Shown here piece by piece: positions 7,880-16,882 of a DNA stretch of 64,000 bases (the stretch's first letter is position 1; every line of letters begins with the position of its first letter). The stretch lies in assembly GCF_000745125.1 (NCBI RefSeq), contig NZ_JQNF01000010.1:248001-312000 (forward strand). Reading direction: 5' to 3'. The notes beneath the pieces were generated by a model, which was given only the letters and a program-made list of their open reading frames with translations, did no database searches and was not told where the DNA came from. The stretch is from Carnobacterium jeotgali MS3 (GTDB lineage: Bacteria > Bacillota > Bacilli > Lactobacillales > Carnobacteriaceae). A program made the translations under genes and the position numbers.

Positions 7880-9352
7880 TTACACTAATATACTGAGTCT
7901 ACCGGTATCTATCTTCGCTTTTTCTTCAGTTTTCAGCATTTCTATTTCATTATCCGAAAAATTCATTTGCGGTGATTCAAAAGATTTTTGCTGCCCTTCT
8001 TGCTGTCTTTCTTGAGAAGTAAAACCGGCTGTTGCATTTTCGTTCAATTGAATTGTTAGTTCTCCTAAACGAATATTTTGACGGTCTAATTTATCGGTTA
8101 AGTGCTGCATACCCGTTGTTAATAATTCTCTTGTTTCCAAGTTGTCCACAACAATCTTTGTTAACAACACATTATCGGTTAACTCTACGGTGATTTTTAC
8201 TTCCCCCATTTTTGCTGGTGTTAATATGACATGCGCAATAGATTGCTTGCCACTTAAAACCGCTTCAGCTTGTTCCAATACGACTTCATTTATCATTTGG
8301 ACACTCGCTTGTCTCACAGGTTCGATTACGTTTGATTGTTTTACAGCTGTCGCTTCAAAAGGCGGCTGCTGGTGAATGGTTTGTCCATCCGTATCCATTT
8401 CAGCAACTCGCATTGCTGTTTCAGTATTTTCGGAATCAGTCATACGAGAAATTGATTTTTTAAGTAGCGTTTCGTTTAAAACTGGTTCTGTTAAAACATT
8501 CAACTTACTTTCGACTGTAGCTAAGTTTTGAGGTTGCAGCAGTTCGTTATCGCTTAGTGCTTCACTTGGTTGACTAGCATCATCTAACACTTTATTTAAT
8601 GATGTTCCTGTTGAATCACTGGGTTTAGCTGTGAGTTGGTTAACAGCCATTCGGTCATTTTTCCATTCAGCAGTCAAAAATCGACCAGTTGGTAAGATAG
8701 ATCCAACCATTTCATTTTCTTTAGTCGTACTTTGCATTTGATCCATTTCAATCAGATTAGTTTCCTCAACTAACAGGTTAAGCGCATCTTTTGCAATGGA
8801 TTCTCCTTGAATTCTGTTGGTTGGTTCATTGACTACAGCCGGTTTAGTAACCGTCTTTCCAATTGATTCTATTGGCTCTGTTTGGTCCTTTAAACTCTGT
8901 TGTGAACTGCTGACTTCAGTAGCTAAAGGTTCCATCAAAGATTCTACAAATTGATTTTCTTGGGTATTGGGTAAATTTTTTTCATTTTGACCAACTGCAA
9001 TTGCATCTATTTTTTCCGTTTCAACAGTTATTTGTGCTGCAAAAATCGGTTCACTGCTATTCAACGGTTGATTCACTTCAACTGGTTTTTGGGTCAAGTT
9101 AAACGTGCCTGTATAAAGCAATGGTGAATCTAAACTAATCGCTTCATCAGTTGTGTCTTCCTCTGTTTCTTGGTTAATTTCCTGTTCAGTTGTCTTCTCA
9201 GAATCAGAACTCTCTTTATGTATTGTGCCAGACTTCTCTTTGTCTAGATACCCTGCAAGCTGAGCTTCAAATTCTTCAGGTAGTACTGCTTGTTGCTGTT
9301 CAGGCATTTGTTGGACACCACTACTAATGGGTGCAACAGGAGTCGGGTTCAT
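7880..9352 (-). CDS. fliK: Flagellar hook-length control protein FliK
   Basis: FliK is a secreted ruler that measures hook length and triggers the FlhB switch. I start it at the ATG at 9350-9352 because GGAGGTG precedes it; the longer frame would begin inside that ribosome site. The 490-residue protein has a long, glutamine- and threonine-rich, probably disordered N-terminal region and a folded C-terminal domain with the conserved pattern ILTPAKMGEVKITVELTDN near residue 380. The extreme C-terminus is variable. The length agrees with Firmicute FliK proteins. Confidence 0.9.
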   Translation of the reverse strand: MNPTPVAPISSGVQQMPEQQQAVLPEEFEAQLAGYLDKEKSGTIHKESSDSEKTTEQEINQETEEDTTDEAISLDSPLLYTGTFNLTQKPVEVNQPLNSSEPIFAAQITVETEKIDAIAVGQNEKNLPNTQENQFVESLMEPLATEVSSSQQSLKDQTEPIESIGKTVTKPAVVNEPTNRIQGESIAKDALNLLVEETNLIEMDQMQSTTKENEMVGSILPTGRFLTAEWKNDRMAVNQLTAKPSDSTGTSLNKVLDDASQPSEALSDNELLQPQNLATVESKLNVLTEPVLNETLLKKSISRMTDSENTETAMRVAEMDTDGQTIHQQPPFEATAVKQSNVIEPVRQASVQMINEVVLEQAEAVLSGKQSIAHVILTPAKMGEVKITVELTDNVLLTKIVVDNLETRELLTTGMQHLTDKLDRQNIRLGELTIQLNENATAGFTSQERQQEGQQKSFESPQMNFSDNEIEMLKTEEKAKIDTGRLSILV

Positions 9353-9409
9353 GTGTTTTTTCACCTCCTTTCAATGGAAAATAAATCCATTTAGTGATGC
9401 ATATGTAGG

Positions 9410-9844
9410 TTAATAAAATGATTTCCCAAAACTCAGGGTTGCCATTTCATCTAATTGCTTTTGTTCTTCTTGTTTTTCTTGGTCCATCGTAAAGGTGTAC
9501 TCTTTTTCTTTTAACTTCTCCATGACTTTTCGGTCTTTATGGGCTTCCATTAATTCGATACGAGCCACTTCTACTTCTTTTTCAGCTTTACTAACGGCAT
9601 TTTTTTGATGAATGATTTTTTCATCAATCATATCTTTATATAAATTCTGTTGTCGCAAGACATCGATGCGATTGGTTGATAAACTGTCATTTTTTATTTT
9701 GATATTTTCATTGATCAACCGTCGTAAGATTGTTTCTTGCTGTTGTTTACTTTGTTGAACTTGGACTAATTTTTTTTTCTTCTCTTCTTCGGTATCTGAT
9801 CTCCAGTCGAGAACTTTTTCCATTGAAAACTGATATTTCGCCAT
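9410..9844 (-). CDS. fliJ: Flagellar export chaperone FliJ
   Basis: FliJ is the coiled-coil stalk of the export ATPase, linking FliI to FlhA. The 144-residue protein is almost entirely charged alpha helix with heptad-like spacing, beginning YQFSMEKVLDWRSDTEEEKKKKL, a pattern shared by FliJ homologues. Sequence conservation is low, so identification also rests on its place between fliI and fliK. Unusually, 327 bp separate it from the upstream fliI, a gap filled with a hairpin array (9960-10107); elsewhere in this block genes are nearly contiguous. Confidence 0.85.
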   Translation of the reverse strand: MAKYQFSMEKVLDWRSDTEEEKKKKLVQVQQSKQQQETILRRLINENIKIKNDSLSTNRIDVLRQQNLYKDMIDEKIIHQKNAVSKAEKEVEVARIELMEAHKDRKVMEKLKEKEYTFTMDQEKQEEQKQLDEMATLSFGKSFY

Positions 9845-9959
9845 TTTTTTCGCTCCTTACGTTAACCAACTGAGAAAGTTATTCTGATTACTTTAATAAT
9901 GTACGCCGACTATTACTCTAGAACTCTTTTCCTTTAAGAAAAAAAACTAAAGTAAGCGT

Positions 9960-10107
9960 CCACGATACAGTGGAGTGAGAAAACTACTTCACTGTATCGT
10001 GGAAGAGTTCTGCATGATATAGTAAAGCAAAAATTGTTCCTCACTATATCATCGAAGCCGGTTGCACGTTAAAGTGAAACCAGAAACGCTGCTCACTGTA
10101 ACGTGCA
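9960..10107. repeat. Array of three imperfect hairpin modules, exact 52-bp period (family A)
   Basis: The 327-bp gap between fliI and fliJ contains no gene but three successive hairpins. Left arms begin at 9961 (CACGATACAGTG), 10013 (CATGATATAGTA) and 10065 (CACGTTAAAGTG); right arms begin at 9990 (CACTGTATCGTG), 10042 (CACTATATCATC) and 10094 (CACTGTAACGTG). Both arm series repeat every 52 bp exactly. Loops of about 15-17 bases vary. Arms match those upstream of the NERD gene (37331-38029). None has a T tract like a terminator, and the essential fliJ-flhA genes follow downstream, so full termination is unlikely. Confidence 0.85.
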
Positions 10108-10171
10108 CCACTATCTTCCATCTTCTATCTGCCGCTTTAAACTCTCCATAACCTAGCTAATCAAACCCTTT

Positions 10172-11500
10172 TTAATTGCCGAATTGCTGTACTTCAAAGA
10201 GTGTTTTTAATTGTCCAACTACTTCATCGAATGCATAGCGCTCGTCTACCCGTTGTTTCAAGAAGTCTTTGATTGGTGTGTTTAACTGAACCGCACGGTC
10301 GACTAATGGGTTACTGCCTTTACGGTACGCTCCTACATCAATCAAATCTTTTGAATCCGAGTAAATAGCCATATTCTCTTTTAATTTTCCAGCTGTTTCA
10401 GAATGCTTTTCGGCTGCGATGTCCTTCATCAAACGACTGATGCTATTTTGAATATCGATTGCCGGGTAGTGATTCTCTGAAGCAATTTTTCGCGACAACA
10501 CGATATGACCATCTAATATCCCACGTACGGAATCGGCAATGGGTTCGTTCATGTCATCCCCTTCAACCAATACGGTATAAAAAGCTGTGATTGACCCATT
10601 TTCAGACATTCCGCTACGTTCTAATAACTTAGGCAATGTTGTAAAAACTGATGGCGTGTACCCTTTAGTTGTTGGCGGCTCGCCAGTTGCTAATCCAATT
10701 TCACGTTGGGCCATAGCCACACGCGTGACCGAGTCCATCATCAAGACAACTTTCTTGCCTTGATCTCTAAAATACTCTGCAATAGTCGTTGCGACCGCTG
10801 CTCCTTTTAAACGGACCAGCGGAGGCATATCTGACGTTGCACAAACAACGACTGACTTTCGGTAGCCTTCTTTGCCTAAATCTTTTTCGATAAATTCTAG
10901 CACTTCTCTACCACGTTCTCCAATCAATCCAATCACAATAATGTCTGCTTCAATGTAGCGCGCCATCATTCCTAGCAAGGTACTTTTCCCGACCCCACTA
11001 CCTGCAAAAATTCCAACCCGTTGACCTTCGCCGACAGTCAATGTTCCATCAATGGCTTTTATCCCCGTTGGCATAACATCTTTGATTTTTTTTCGTTTAA
11101 AAGGATTTGGCGAGCTTCTATTCACATCATAAAACACGCCATCTACTACTAATGAGGTATCCATCGGTCGGCCTAAGCCATCCAATGTATTGCCGAGCAG
11201 CTTTTCACTAATTTCGACTTTAAGCGTCTTACCAGTCGGTTTAACTAAACAACCTGGTCCAATGCCTTCTAATTCATCTAAAGGCATCAGTAAGACCGTT
11301 TCATCTACGAACCCAACGACTTCACTCAATGCCACTCTGCCAGATGATTTGATCAAAATCTCGCATACTTCGCCTACAAATGCATCCAAGCCTTCTACTT
11401 TAATGATCAGACCCGTCACTTGACTAACTTTCCCCATCTTTAAGTAGTAACTTTTTCGATTCAATTGGTTGTGATATGTTTCAAAAGGAATATCAAACAT
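10172..11500 (-). CDS. fliI: Flagellum-specific export ATPase FliI
   Basis: FliI is the F1-beta-like ATPase that energises flagellar export. I place the start at the ATG at 11498-11500, eight bases after GGAG; a GTG at 11509 overlaps that ribosome site. The 442-residue protein has Walker A GIFAGSGVGKST near residue 166, a Walker B region with VVLMMDSVTR near residue 253, and the FliI-typical GYTPSVFTTLPKLLERSG. The C-terminal helical domain is complete. It overlaps nothing but lies 5 bp from fliH, its cytoplasmic regulator. Confidence 0.97.
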   Translation of the reverse strand: MFDIPFETYHNQLNRKSYYLKMGKVSQVTGLIIKVEGLDAFVGEVCEILIKSSGRVALSEVVGFVDETVLLMPLDELEGIGPGCLVKPTGKTLKVEISEKLLGNTLDGLGRPMDTSLVVDGVFYDVNRSSPNPFKRKKIKDVMPTGIKAIDGTLTVGEGQRVGIFAGSGVGKSTLLGMMARYIEADIIVIGLIGERGREVLEFIEKDLGKEGYRKSVVVCATSDMPPLVRLKGAAVATTIAEYFRDQGKKVVLMMDSVTRVAMAQREIGLATGEPPTTKGYTPSVFTTLPKLLERSGMSENGSITAFYTVLVEGDDMNEPIADSVRGILDGHIVLSRKIASENHYPAIDIQNSISRLMKDIAAEKHSETAGKLKENMAIYSDSKDLIDVGAYRKGSNPLVDRAVQLNTPIKDFLKQRVDERYAFDEVVGQLKTLFEVQQFGN

Positions 11501-11505
11501 TATCG

Positions 11506-12264
11506 TCACTCCACATTCTTCATCTCATCTATCATCGCATCTAATTGTTTTCGCACTTGCAAATCAACGATTGCATGGGCATTTTCAACCACACAGCCAT
11601 TTTTAGCCAATGTATTATCTGACAGAACTGCAAACCGAATATCTTGATTCTCTTTTTCAAACTCTTTTACTTTTTCTTTAACCAATTCTTTTTGTTCCGG
11701 TCTGACCATCAACGTGATGAATTGATCTTCTCGCTTCAAACGATGCAACACTGGCTTAATTAAATCCATTACTTGATTCGAAGAGACATCAATTGTTTTA
11801 TGAACAATGGTTTCAGCCATGTGTCCTGCCAACTCGATGAATTCAGTTCTTTTAGCTTGGTAATAGCTTTCTACCACTTCTTGAGCTTCAATCAGCATGT
11901 TGTGGATTGTTTCTCTCAAACGTTGGCTCTCTTCTTCAGCTTGCTTTATACCGGCTGCATAGCCTGCAATGTAACCCGTTTCATAGCCGTTTCTTTGACC
12001 TTCTTCAAAGCCTTGCTTTTCAGCCATTTCTCTCATTTGGTTGGCTTCATTTTGGGCTTCAGAAAGAATAGCCAGTTTCTTTTGGCTCGCTTCCAGCAAC
12101 AAAGCTCTAGCTTGCTCAACTTCAATCGGTTCTTCTAGTAGTTGCTCGCTTAAGATTTCTTCCATGTCAGGTCGTTTGGCAGCTGTCATATCCGTTTCGA
12201 TAAATGAGCGGCTGTCTCTTGTAAACGACTGTCCTTGCTTGATAATTTTATGAGATGATGGCAT
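11506..12264 (-). CDS. fliH: Flagellar export ATPase regulator FliH
   Basis: FliH is the peripheral stator-like partner that holds FliI at the base of the export gate. The 252-residue protein has a long charged helix (about residues 50-130) that includes repeated glycine spacing, GFEEGQRNGYETGYIAGYAAG near residue 85, the GxxxG-type pattern typical of FliH. The C-terminal domain from about residue 140 resembles the delta subunit of F-type ATPases. It overlaps the 3' end of fliG by 17 bp, indicating translational coupling. Confidence 0.93.
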   Translation of the reverse strand: MPSSHKIIKQGQSFTRDSRSFIETDMTAAKRPDMEEILSEQLLEEPIEVEQARALLLEASQKKLAILSEAQNEANQMREMAEKQGFEEGQRNGYETGYIAGYAAGIKQAEEESQRLRETIHNMLIEAQEVVESYYQAKRTEFIELAGHMAETIVHKTIDVSSNQVMDLIKPVLHRLKREDQFITLMVRPEQKELVKEKVKEFEKENQDIRFAVLSDNTLAKNGCVVENAHAIVDLQVRKQLDAMIDEMKNVE

Positions 12265-13252
12265 CAGATTCGCCTCTTCTCAAATAGATCTCCCCTTTTT
12301 CATCTAAACGACGAATCACGGTTACAATGCGTTGTTGAGCTTCTTCAACGGCTGATAAGCGAGTAGGTCCCATGAATTGTAGATCTTCTTTAAGTGTCTC
12401 AACTGCACGAGTAGAAAGGTTGCTGTAAATAAAGCTCTTGATTTCGTCCGATACCCCTTTAAGAGCCAATGCCAAGTCATCATTCTTGACGTCTCTAAGA
12501 ACTTTTTGCACATCGCCTTTTTCAAGTGTAATGATGTCTTCAAATGTGAACAGACTAGCTTTGATTTCTTCAGCCAATTCTGGTTGTTTTTCTTCCAATA
12601 CACTAATGATGTTTTTCTCAGTGCTTCGTCCAACAGAATTTAAGATTTCAACCAATGTACGAACGCCACCGACTGTTTCCAAATCATTTTCAATGTAATT
12701 TGAAAATTTATTCTCAATTACTTTTTCAATTTTTTCAATAATAGCAGGAGAAGTACTCGTGATGGTTCCGATTCTCTCAGCGATTTCTGATTGCAACTCT
12801 AGTGGAAATTCTGCCAAAATAATCGCTGCTTTTTCTGGCTGCATGTAGCATAAAATCAACGCAACTGTTTGCGGTTGTTCATTTAATAATAAGTTCGTCA
12901 GCTGCTGTGGATCAGCTTTTCGAGCAATATTGAATGGACGTTCACGCAGTTGAATTTGATTCAGCATATCAATGACTTCTTTGGCACGCTGCGGACCAAT
13001 GGCCATATTCAATAAATTCTTAGCGTAATCGATTCCTCCATCAATTACGTATTCTCTTGCTTGAGACATTTCGATAAATTCATTAATAACCGAATCCCGT
13101 TCTTCTGGGTTCACATAATCAATATTAGCTATTTCATAACTCACTTTTTGAATGTAGCTGTCAGGAAGATTTTTCATGATCTTGGCTGACGTTTCTGAGC
13201 CTAATGAGATCAGCAATATAGCCGCTTTTTTTAATCCGTCTACTTCTTTCAT
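12248..13252 (-). CDS. fliG: Flagellar motor switch protein FliG
   Basis: FliG is the rotor protein that contacts MotA and generates torque. The 334-residue protein matches the family length and has three armadillo-like domains: an N-terminal FliF-binding part, a middle domain with the FliM-binding EHPQ-like position (here NEQPQTVALIL near residue 124), and a C-terminal domain with LFTFEDI near residue 237 and the torque-helix region LALALKGVSDEIK. It lies 8 bp after fliF and overlaps fliH. Confidence 0.96.
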   Translation of the reverse strand: MKEVDGLKKAAILLISLGSETSAKIMKNLPDSYIQKVSYEIANIDYVNPEERDSVINEFIEMSQAREYVIDGGIDYAKNLLNMAIGPQRAKEVIDMLNQIQLRERPFNIARKADPQQLTNLLLNEQPQTVALILCYMQPEKAAIILAEFPLELQSEIAERIGTITSTSPAIIEKIEKVIENKFSNYIENDLETVGGVRTLVEILNSVGRSTEKNIISVLEEKQPELAEEIKASLFTFEDIITLEKGDVQKVLRDVKNDDLALALKGVSDEIKSFIYSNLSTRAVETLKEDLQFMGPTRLSAVEEAQQRIVTVIRRLDEKGEIYLRRGESDAIIS

Positions 13253-13260
13253 ACCTTCAC

Positions 13261-14835
13261 CTACTCATCCTTCATCCAAATTTTGATCAAGTCAGCTGCG
13301 CCTTCTGGACTTTCTTTTGCATACTCTCTTACAGTCGTTTCTTTTTCAGACATGTTTTTATTTAGTTCTCTTTTAAGGTCTGCTTTTTCTTTTTCTTTTC
13401 GTTCTTCATCGGTTGGTCTAACAGGTCCCACTGGTTCTACGATTGGTTCCGGTTCTTCCTCATCGAAGAAATCCAACTCATCATCTTTTCGGTTGCGCAG
13501 CAACATACGGAGCAATACAATCATCACAATTAAAAGAACGAGTCCACCTACAAGATATGGCCAATAACGTAAAAGCGTATCTCGAATACTGCTCTTTAAT
13601 TGCTCGGGAGCTGTTGGTTCGACTACTTCAGTAGAGGTTGCAAAATCGATCCCTTGTATCGAAATCACGTCTTCTCGTTCAGCAACTGTCCCAACCGTTG
13701 CAGCCACGATAGCCTCTAGAGAATCCTTATCCGCTGGGCTTAAATTGCCGTCAAAAATAACCGAAGTGCTCAAGCGTTCTACTTCTCCGGGTGCCTTAAT
13801 AGTATTTGTTGTTTCTGAATTCAATTCATAATTAGTCGTTCGGTCATACGTAGAATTCCCGCCTTCTTCACCACTCGTTACTTGATTAATGGCGTTGTCG
13901 AATCCTTCTCCTTCTTCGACCCCAATCGTTTTTCCACCTGCAGAAACCGTTTCACTCCGAACAGAAGAATCACCATAATTAATGATTTCACTTTCACTTG
14001 AGTCGAAATTCATGTCGGCATTTACGGCAACGGTCAGCTTATCGATTCCATAAATCGGACCTAGCGTTTGAAGCAGCTTTAGTTCTAATTGTTGTTCGTA
14101 ACTGTTGGTAATGGCTTGGTACTTGCTGACCAAATCGGTCGCATTTAAATTGACTTCATCTTCCAACGCTACACTCAATAAATTACCAGCGGTATCTACA
14201 ATCTTGATATTTTCTTTTGGCAAATTATCGACTGCTCCAGAAATCAAAGATGCAATTCCTTGCACAGCAGCAACGGGGATTTGAGAACCGCTTAAAGGGG
14301 TTAATACAACAGAAGCTGAGGCCTTTGATTGATTCTCTTCACTTGTAAAGACACTGTCTTCCGGCAGTGACAACATTACTTTTGCCTCTTCAATGGAATC
14401 AAGTGCCGAAATCGAGCGTTCCAATTCGCCAGTAACCGCTCTTTGGTACATAATTTTACGGTCTTCATCGGTCGCCATCATACTGGTTTCATCAAAAATC
14501 TCAAAACCAGTCGTACTTTTTGGTAAGAGATCATTTACGGCTAATTCAATTCTATATGTATCAACTTGGGCTTGATCAATTAAAATCGTTGTGCCATTGT
14601 CTTCTAGCTTATAATCGATGCCTTTAGTTTTTATGTCATTTACGATTGTACCTGCATCTGCTTCTTCCAGGTTAGAAAAAAGTGTGGCATACTCTACTTT
14701 TTTCGTATAGTAAGTCACAGCCGTTGCAATACTGATGACAAAAAACAGAACCAAAATGAGTCCGATGCGTTTACTTTTGCCAAGATTCGTCCAACCGTCT
14801 TTGATTCCAGTCCAGATTTTCTTAATTCCATCCAT
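13261..14835 (-). CDS. fliF: Flagellar MS-ring protein FliF
   Basis: FliF forms the membrane MS-ring on which rotor and export gate are built. The 524-residue protein has two membrane helices, at about residues 24-44 and 441-462, bracketing a large extracytoplasmic region with ring-building motifs (YATLFSNLEEADAG near 49 and the GIASLISGAVDNLP region near 194). The acidic C-terminal tail (LDFFDEEEPEPI and the last 40 residues) is the FliG-binding part. A GGGGGAG ribosome site precedes the ATG. It sits between fliE and fliG as in B. subtilis. Confidence 0.97.
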   Translation of the reverse strand: MDGIKKIWTGIKDGWTNLGKSKRIGLILVLFFVISIATAVTYYTKKVEYATLFSNLEEADAGTIVNDIKTKGIDYKLEDNGTTILIDQAQVDTYRIELAVNDLLPKSTTGFEIFDETSMMATDEDRKIMYQRAVTGELERSISALDSIEEAKVMLSLPEDSVFTSEENQSKASASVVLTPLSGSQIPVAAVQGIASLISGAVDNLPKENIKIVDTAGNLLSVALEDEVNLNATDLVSKYQAITNSYEQQLELKLLQTLGPIYGIDKLTVAVNADMNFDSSESEIINYGDSSVRSETVSAGGKTIGVEEGEGFDNAINQVTSGEEGGNSTYDRTTNYELNSETTNTIKAPGEVERLSTSVIFDGNLSPADKDSLEAIVAATVGTVAEREDVISIQGIDFATSTEVVEPTAPEQLKSSIRDTLLRYWPYLVGGLVLLIVMIVLLRMLLRNRKDDELDFFDEEEPEPIVEPVGPVRPTDEERKEKEKADLKRELNKNMSEKETTVREYAKESPEGAADLIKIWMKDE

Positions 14836-14862
14836 AATTAACGTAACTCCCCCAAAAACTCA

Positions 14863-15183
14863 TTAAAATTGCATATTTTTTATTTCGTTGTAAGCTTCTA
14901 GACCTTTATTTCTTAATTGCAAGGCTAATTCTAATGATAATTGAGCCTCAGAGGTTTGAATCATGACGTTATGTAAATTATCTGTGTTCCCCGTAATCAA
15001 GCCTTGTACACCTTGATCAGCTGCAACTTGTTGGTCATTTAGTGAACCCATCGCATTTTCCAACATATTTGAAAATGACGCTGAACCAGTCGCTGCTTCA
15101 GCTGATTGTTCCTTTAATCCACCGGTCACTCCCGTTTGCGTTGGTCCACTGACTAAGCTATTAAAAAGTGCATCTACATTCAT
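14863..15183 (-). CDS. fliE: Flagellar hook-basal body junction protein FliE
   Basis: FliE is the small exported protein connecting the MS-ring/export gate to the rod. The 106-residue protein has the family's C-terminal half: SFSNMLENAMGSLNDQQVAAD near residue 54, then DNLHNVMIQTSEAQLSLELALQLRNKGLEAYNEI, which is nearly diagnostic. It lies between flgC and fliF, the canonical order. Confidence 0.96.
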   Translation of the reverse strand: MNVDALFNSLVSGPTQTGVTGGLKEQSAEAATGSASFSNMLENAMGSLNDQQVAADQGVQGLITGNTDNLHNVMIQTSEAQLSLELALQLRNKGLEAYNEIKNMQF

Positions 15184-15208
15184 TTAAATTCTCCTCTAAA
15201 CTGTTTTA

Positions 15209-15646
15209 TTAACCAATTGTAATCTGTAACGCTTTAGACAGCATTTCTTTGCTGGCATTCATAGCTGTTACGTTAGCGTCATATGTTCGCAGTGTTGTCA
15301 TCATATCAATCATTTCATCTGCCATATTAACGTTCGACTGTTGAACATAACCCTCTTCATTGGCATCAGGATGAGTTGGATCATACTCCATAACAATGTC
15401 ATCTGTATTCTCTCTAATTTCAGTTGGTTTTACGCCAAAACTTTTTTCAGTACCTTGACCGTTCAAAGAAGTTTCAACTTGCTTTAAACTTTCTTCAAAG
15501 ACCACTTCTTTTTTTAAGTACGGACCTTCTCCATCTTCTGTTCGCGTTGTGTTCACATTCGCAATATTGGTCGATATCGTATCTAGCTTCAAGCGTTCTA
15601 AGCTTAATCCGCTTGCATTTATTTGCATTGAATCAAAAATGGACAT
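15209..15646 (-). CDS. flgC: Flagellar basal-body rod protein FlgC
   Basis: FlgC builds part of the proximal rod. The 145-residue protein starts with the hydrophobic heptad-like segment FDSMQINASGLSLERLKLDTISTNIANVNTT and ends with VNMADEMIDMMTTLRTYDANVTAMNASKEML, both typical of FlgC. The middle carries the variable short domain ending in the DPTHPDANEEGYV pattern, which separates FlgC from FlgB. It starts 27 bp downstream of flgB and is followed by fliE. Confidence 0.97.
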   Translation of the reverse strand: MSIFDSMQINASGLSLERLKLDTISTNIANVNTTRTEDGEGPYLKKEVVFEESLKQVETSLNGQGTEKSFGVKPTEIRENTDDIVMEYDPTHPDANEEGYVQQSNVNMADEMIDMMTTLRTYDANVTAMNASKEMLSKALQITIG

Positions 15647-15673
15647 TAGTACACCTTCTTCTTTTTCTATTCA

Positions 15674-16051
15674 CTACTTCGTAATTACACTACGCAACAT
15701 GGCATATTTAGCGTTTAATTGAGTCACCAACCCATTATAATAAATGCTGTTGCTAGCTTCTTCAGCCATTTCGATATCAATATCCACATTATTCCCATTC
15801 TCTTTGACTGAAGTATTGGTTCTTTTTGACACAACTGGTGTTACTTCATTTAAATTTTCAAACCCTATATGTAAATCACTTGTTTTATTCATTGTTGTAC
15901 CTTTTGAAACATTATCTAAGATACTTTCAAATTCTACTTTATTGACTTTGTAGCCATCTGTATTTACATTCGCAATATTGCTTGAAATCATTTCTTGTCT
16001 CATTGAAGTTGCATCTAATGCATTTTTCATCAAATTGTAAGTAGGATCCAT
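15674..16051 (-). CDS. flgB: Flagellar basal-body rod protein FlgB
   Basis: FlgB is a proximal rod protein and the first gene of the long basal-body block. I start it at the ATG at 16049-16051 (MDPTYNLMKNALDATS, 125 residues) because GGGAG lies 8 bases upstream; the longer in-frame ATG at 16114 gives an atypical N-terminal extension. The rod motif ISSNIANVNTDGYK appears near residue 23 and the C-terminus has the usual YNGLVTQLNAKYAMLRSVI. A SigA-type promoter is present at 16201-16229, leaving a leader of about 140 bases. Confidence 0.95.
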   Translation of the reverse strand: MDPTYNLMKNALDATSMRQEMISSNIANVNTDGYKVNKVEFESILDNVSKGTTMNKTSDLHIGFENLNEVTPVVSKRTNTSVKENGNNVDIDIEMAEEASNSIYYNGLVTQLNAKYAMLRSVITK

Positions 16052-16200
16052 TTCATTCACTCCCAATCTTAATTTTCCAATTTGTTTTATTATGAACATT
16101 TTTGTATTTATCACTCACAAATAAAATACATTCGTTATTAATTATTATACATTTATTAGTCGACTTTTTGGTAAACTATACAGTTCTATCAACCTAAGAA

Positions 16201-16229
16201 AGTATATCCTATTTGTTTTTATTCAGCAA
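16201..16229 (-). promoter_or_regulatory. SigA-type promoter of the flgB-flhA block
   Basis: Read on the minus strand there is a -35 box TTGCTG (16224-16229), a 17-base spacer and a -10 box TATACT (16201-16206). It is the best promoter-like match in the 419-bp gap between fliS and flgB and is correctly oriented. No SigD-type -10 (CCGATA) is seen in this gap, so the early flagellar genes appear to use the housekeeping factor. Confidence 0.65.
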
Positions 16230-16360
16230 TACACTTTTCTCATTCCACTTTGTTCAAAAATACACAAGTTATCTTTTTCTAAAAAAAATAATTTTTTTAC
16301 TTGATTTTTCTTTTTACTTTGATGTTCAAATAAAACCTTGATTTTATTAAATTTTAATAC

Positions 16361-16390
16361 AAAATAGCCTTACTTTTTTGAAAGTAAGGC
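16361..16390 (-). terminator. Terminator after fliS
   Basis: GCCTTACTTT (16367-16376) and AAAGTAAGGC (16381-16390) form a 10-bp perfect stem with a 4-base loop; on the minus strand it is followed by TATTTTG, a modest T-rich tail. It ends the flaG-fliD-fliT-fliS transcript about 80 bp after fliS. The remainder of the gap (16052-16360) is AT-rich and holds only the flgB promoter and leader. Confidence 0.65.
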
Positions 16391-16470
16391 GGAGTGGGAC
16401 TATTAAATTAATATTGTTATTTATTTTTTTGAAAATGTGTCTAAAAATCAACACTTGTCGTTTTTTATTT

Positions 16471-16836
16471 TCACTCTATTTCAATCCAAGCATCCCGTAG
16501 TTCTTCTACTAACTTACGGTTACGCTTTACATCTTCAGTGTCTTTGGAAACATTTGCTTTAATCAATTCACTACCAATGTATTCATACATGCGGTAAAGA
16601 TTTTCCGCAACTTCTCCGCCTCTTTCAAAGTCTAATGTATTCATTAATTCAGCAATAATATCTTGCGCTTTGATCAACACTTGATTCGTTTTTTCGATAT
16701 TTTTTTCTGCAATGTGTATCTCAGCTAATTTCAAGTTTTTGATGCAACCTTCATACAAAAGAACAATTAATTTTTTAGGCGATGCATTTAAAATCTGATT
16801 TTGTTTGTAAATTTCTGATCCGTTTTTTTGGTACAA
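16471..16836 (-). CDS. fliS: Flagellin export chaperone FliS
   Basis: FliS binds the flagellin C-terminus in the cytoplasm and keeps it export-competent. The 121-residue helical protein shows the family's start YKQNQILNASPKKLIVLLYEGCIKNLKLAE and the later LNTLDFERGGEVAENLYRMYEYI. The start is TTG at 16834-16836 with a strong AGGAGGT nine bases upstream. It is the last gene of the flaG-fliD-fliT-fliS unit. Confidence 0.95.
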   Translation of the reverse strand: MYQKNGSEIYKQNQILNASPKKLIVLLYEGCIKNLKLAEIHIAEKNIEKTNQVLIKAQDIIAELMNTLDFERGGEVAENLYRMYEYIGSELIKANVSKDTEDVKRNRKLVEELRDAWIEIE

Positions 16837-16882
16837 TGTTTTTTACCTCCTGATTCCATTACTTGTCTTTTTATTTCCCCTG

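Noticed and set aside
9960-10107. The regularly spaced repeats could be a CRISPR array.
   Set aside because: The repeated parts are hairpin arms separated by variable loops, the copies are imperfect, no true unique spacers of 26-40 bp exist, and no cas genes are nearby.
16144-16149. TATAAT on the minus strand as the -10 box for flgB.
   Set aside because: No acceptable -35 lies at 16-18 bases; the site at 16201-16229 has both boxes with a 17-base spacer.
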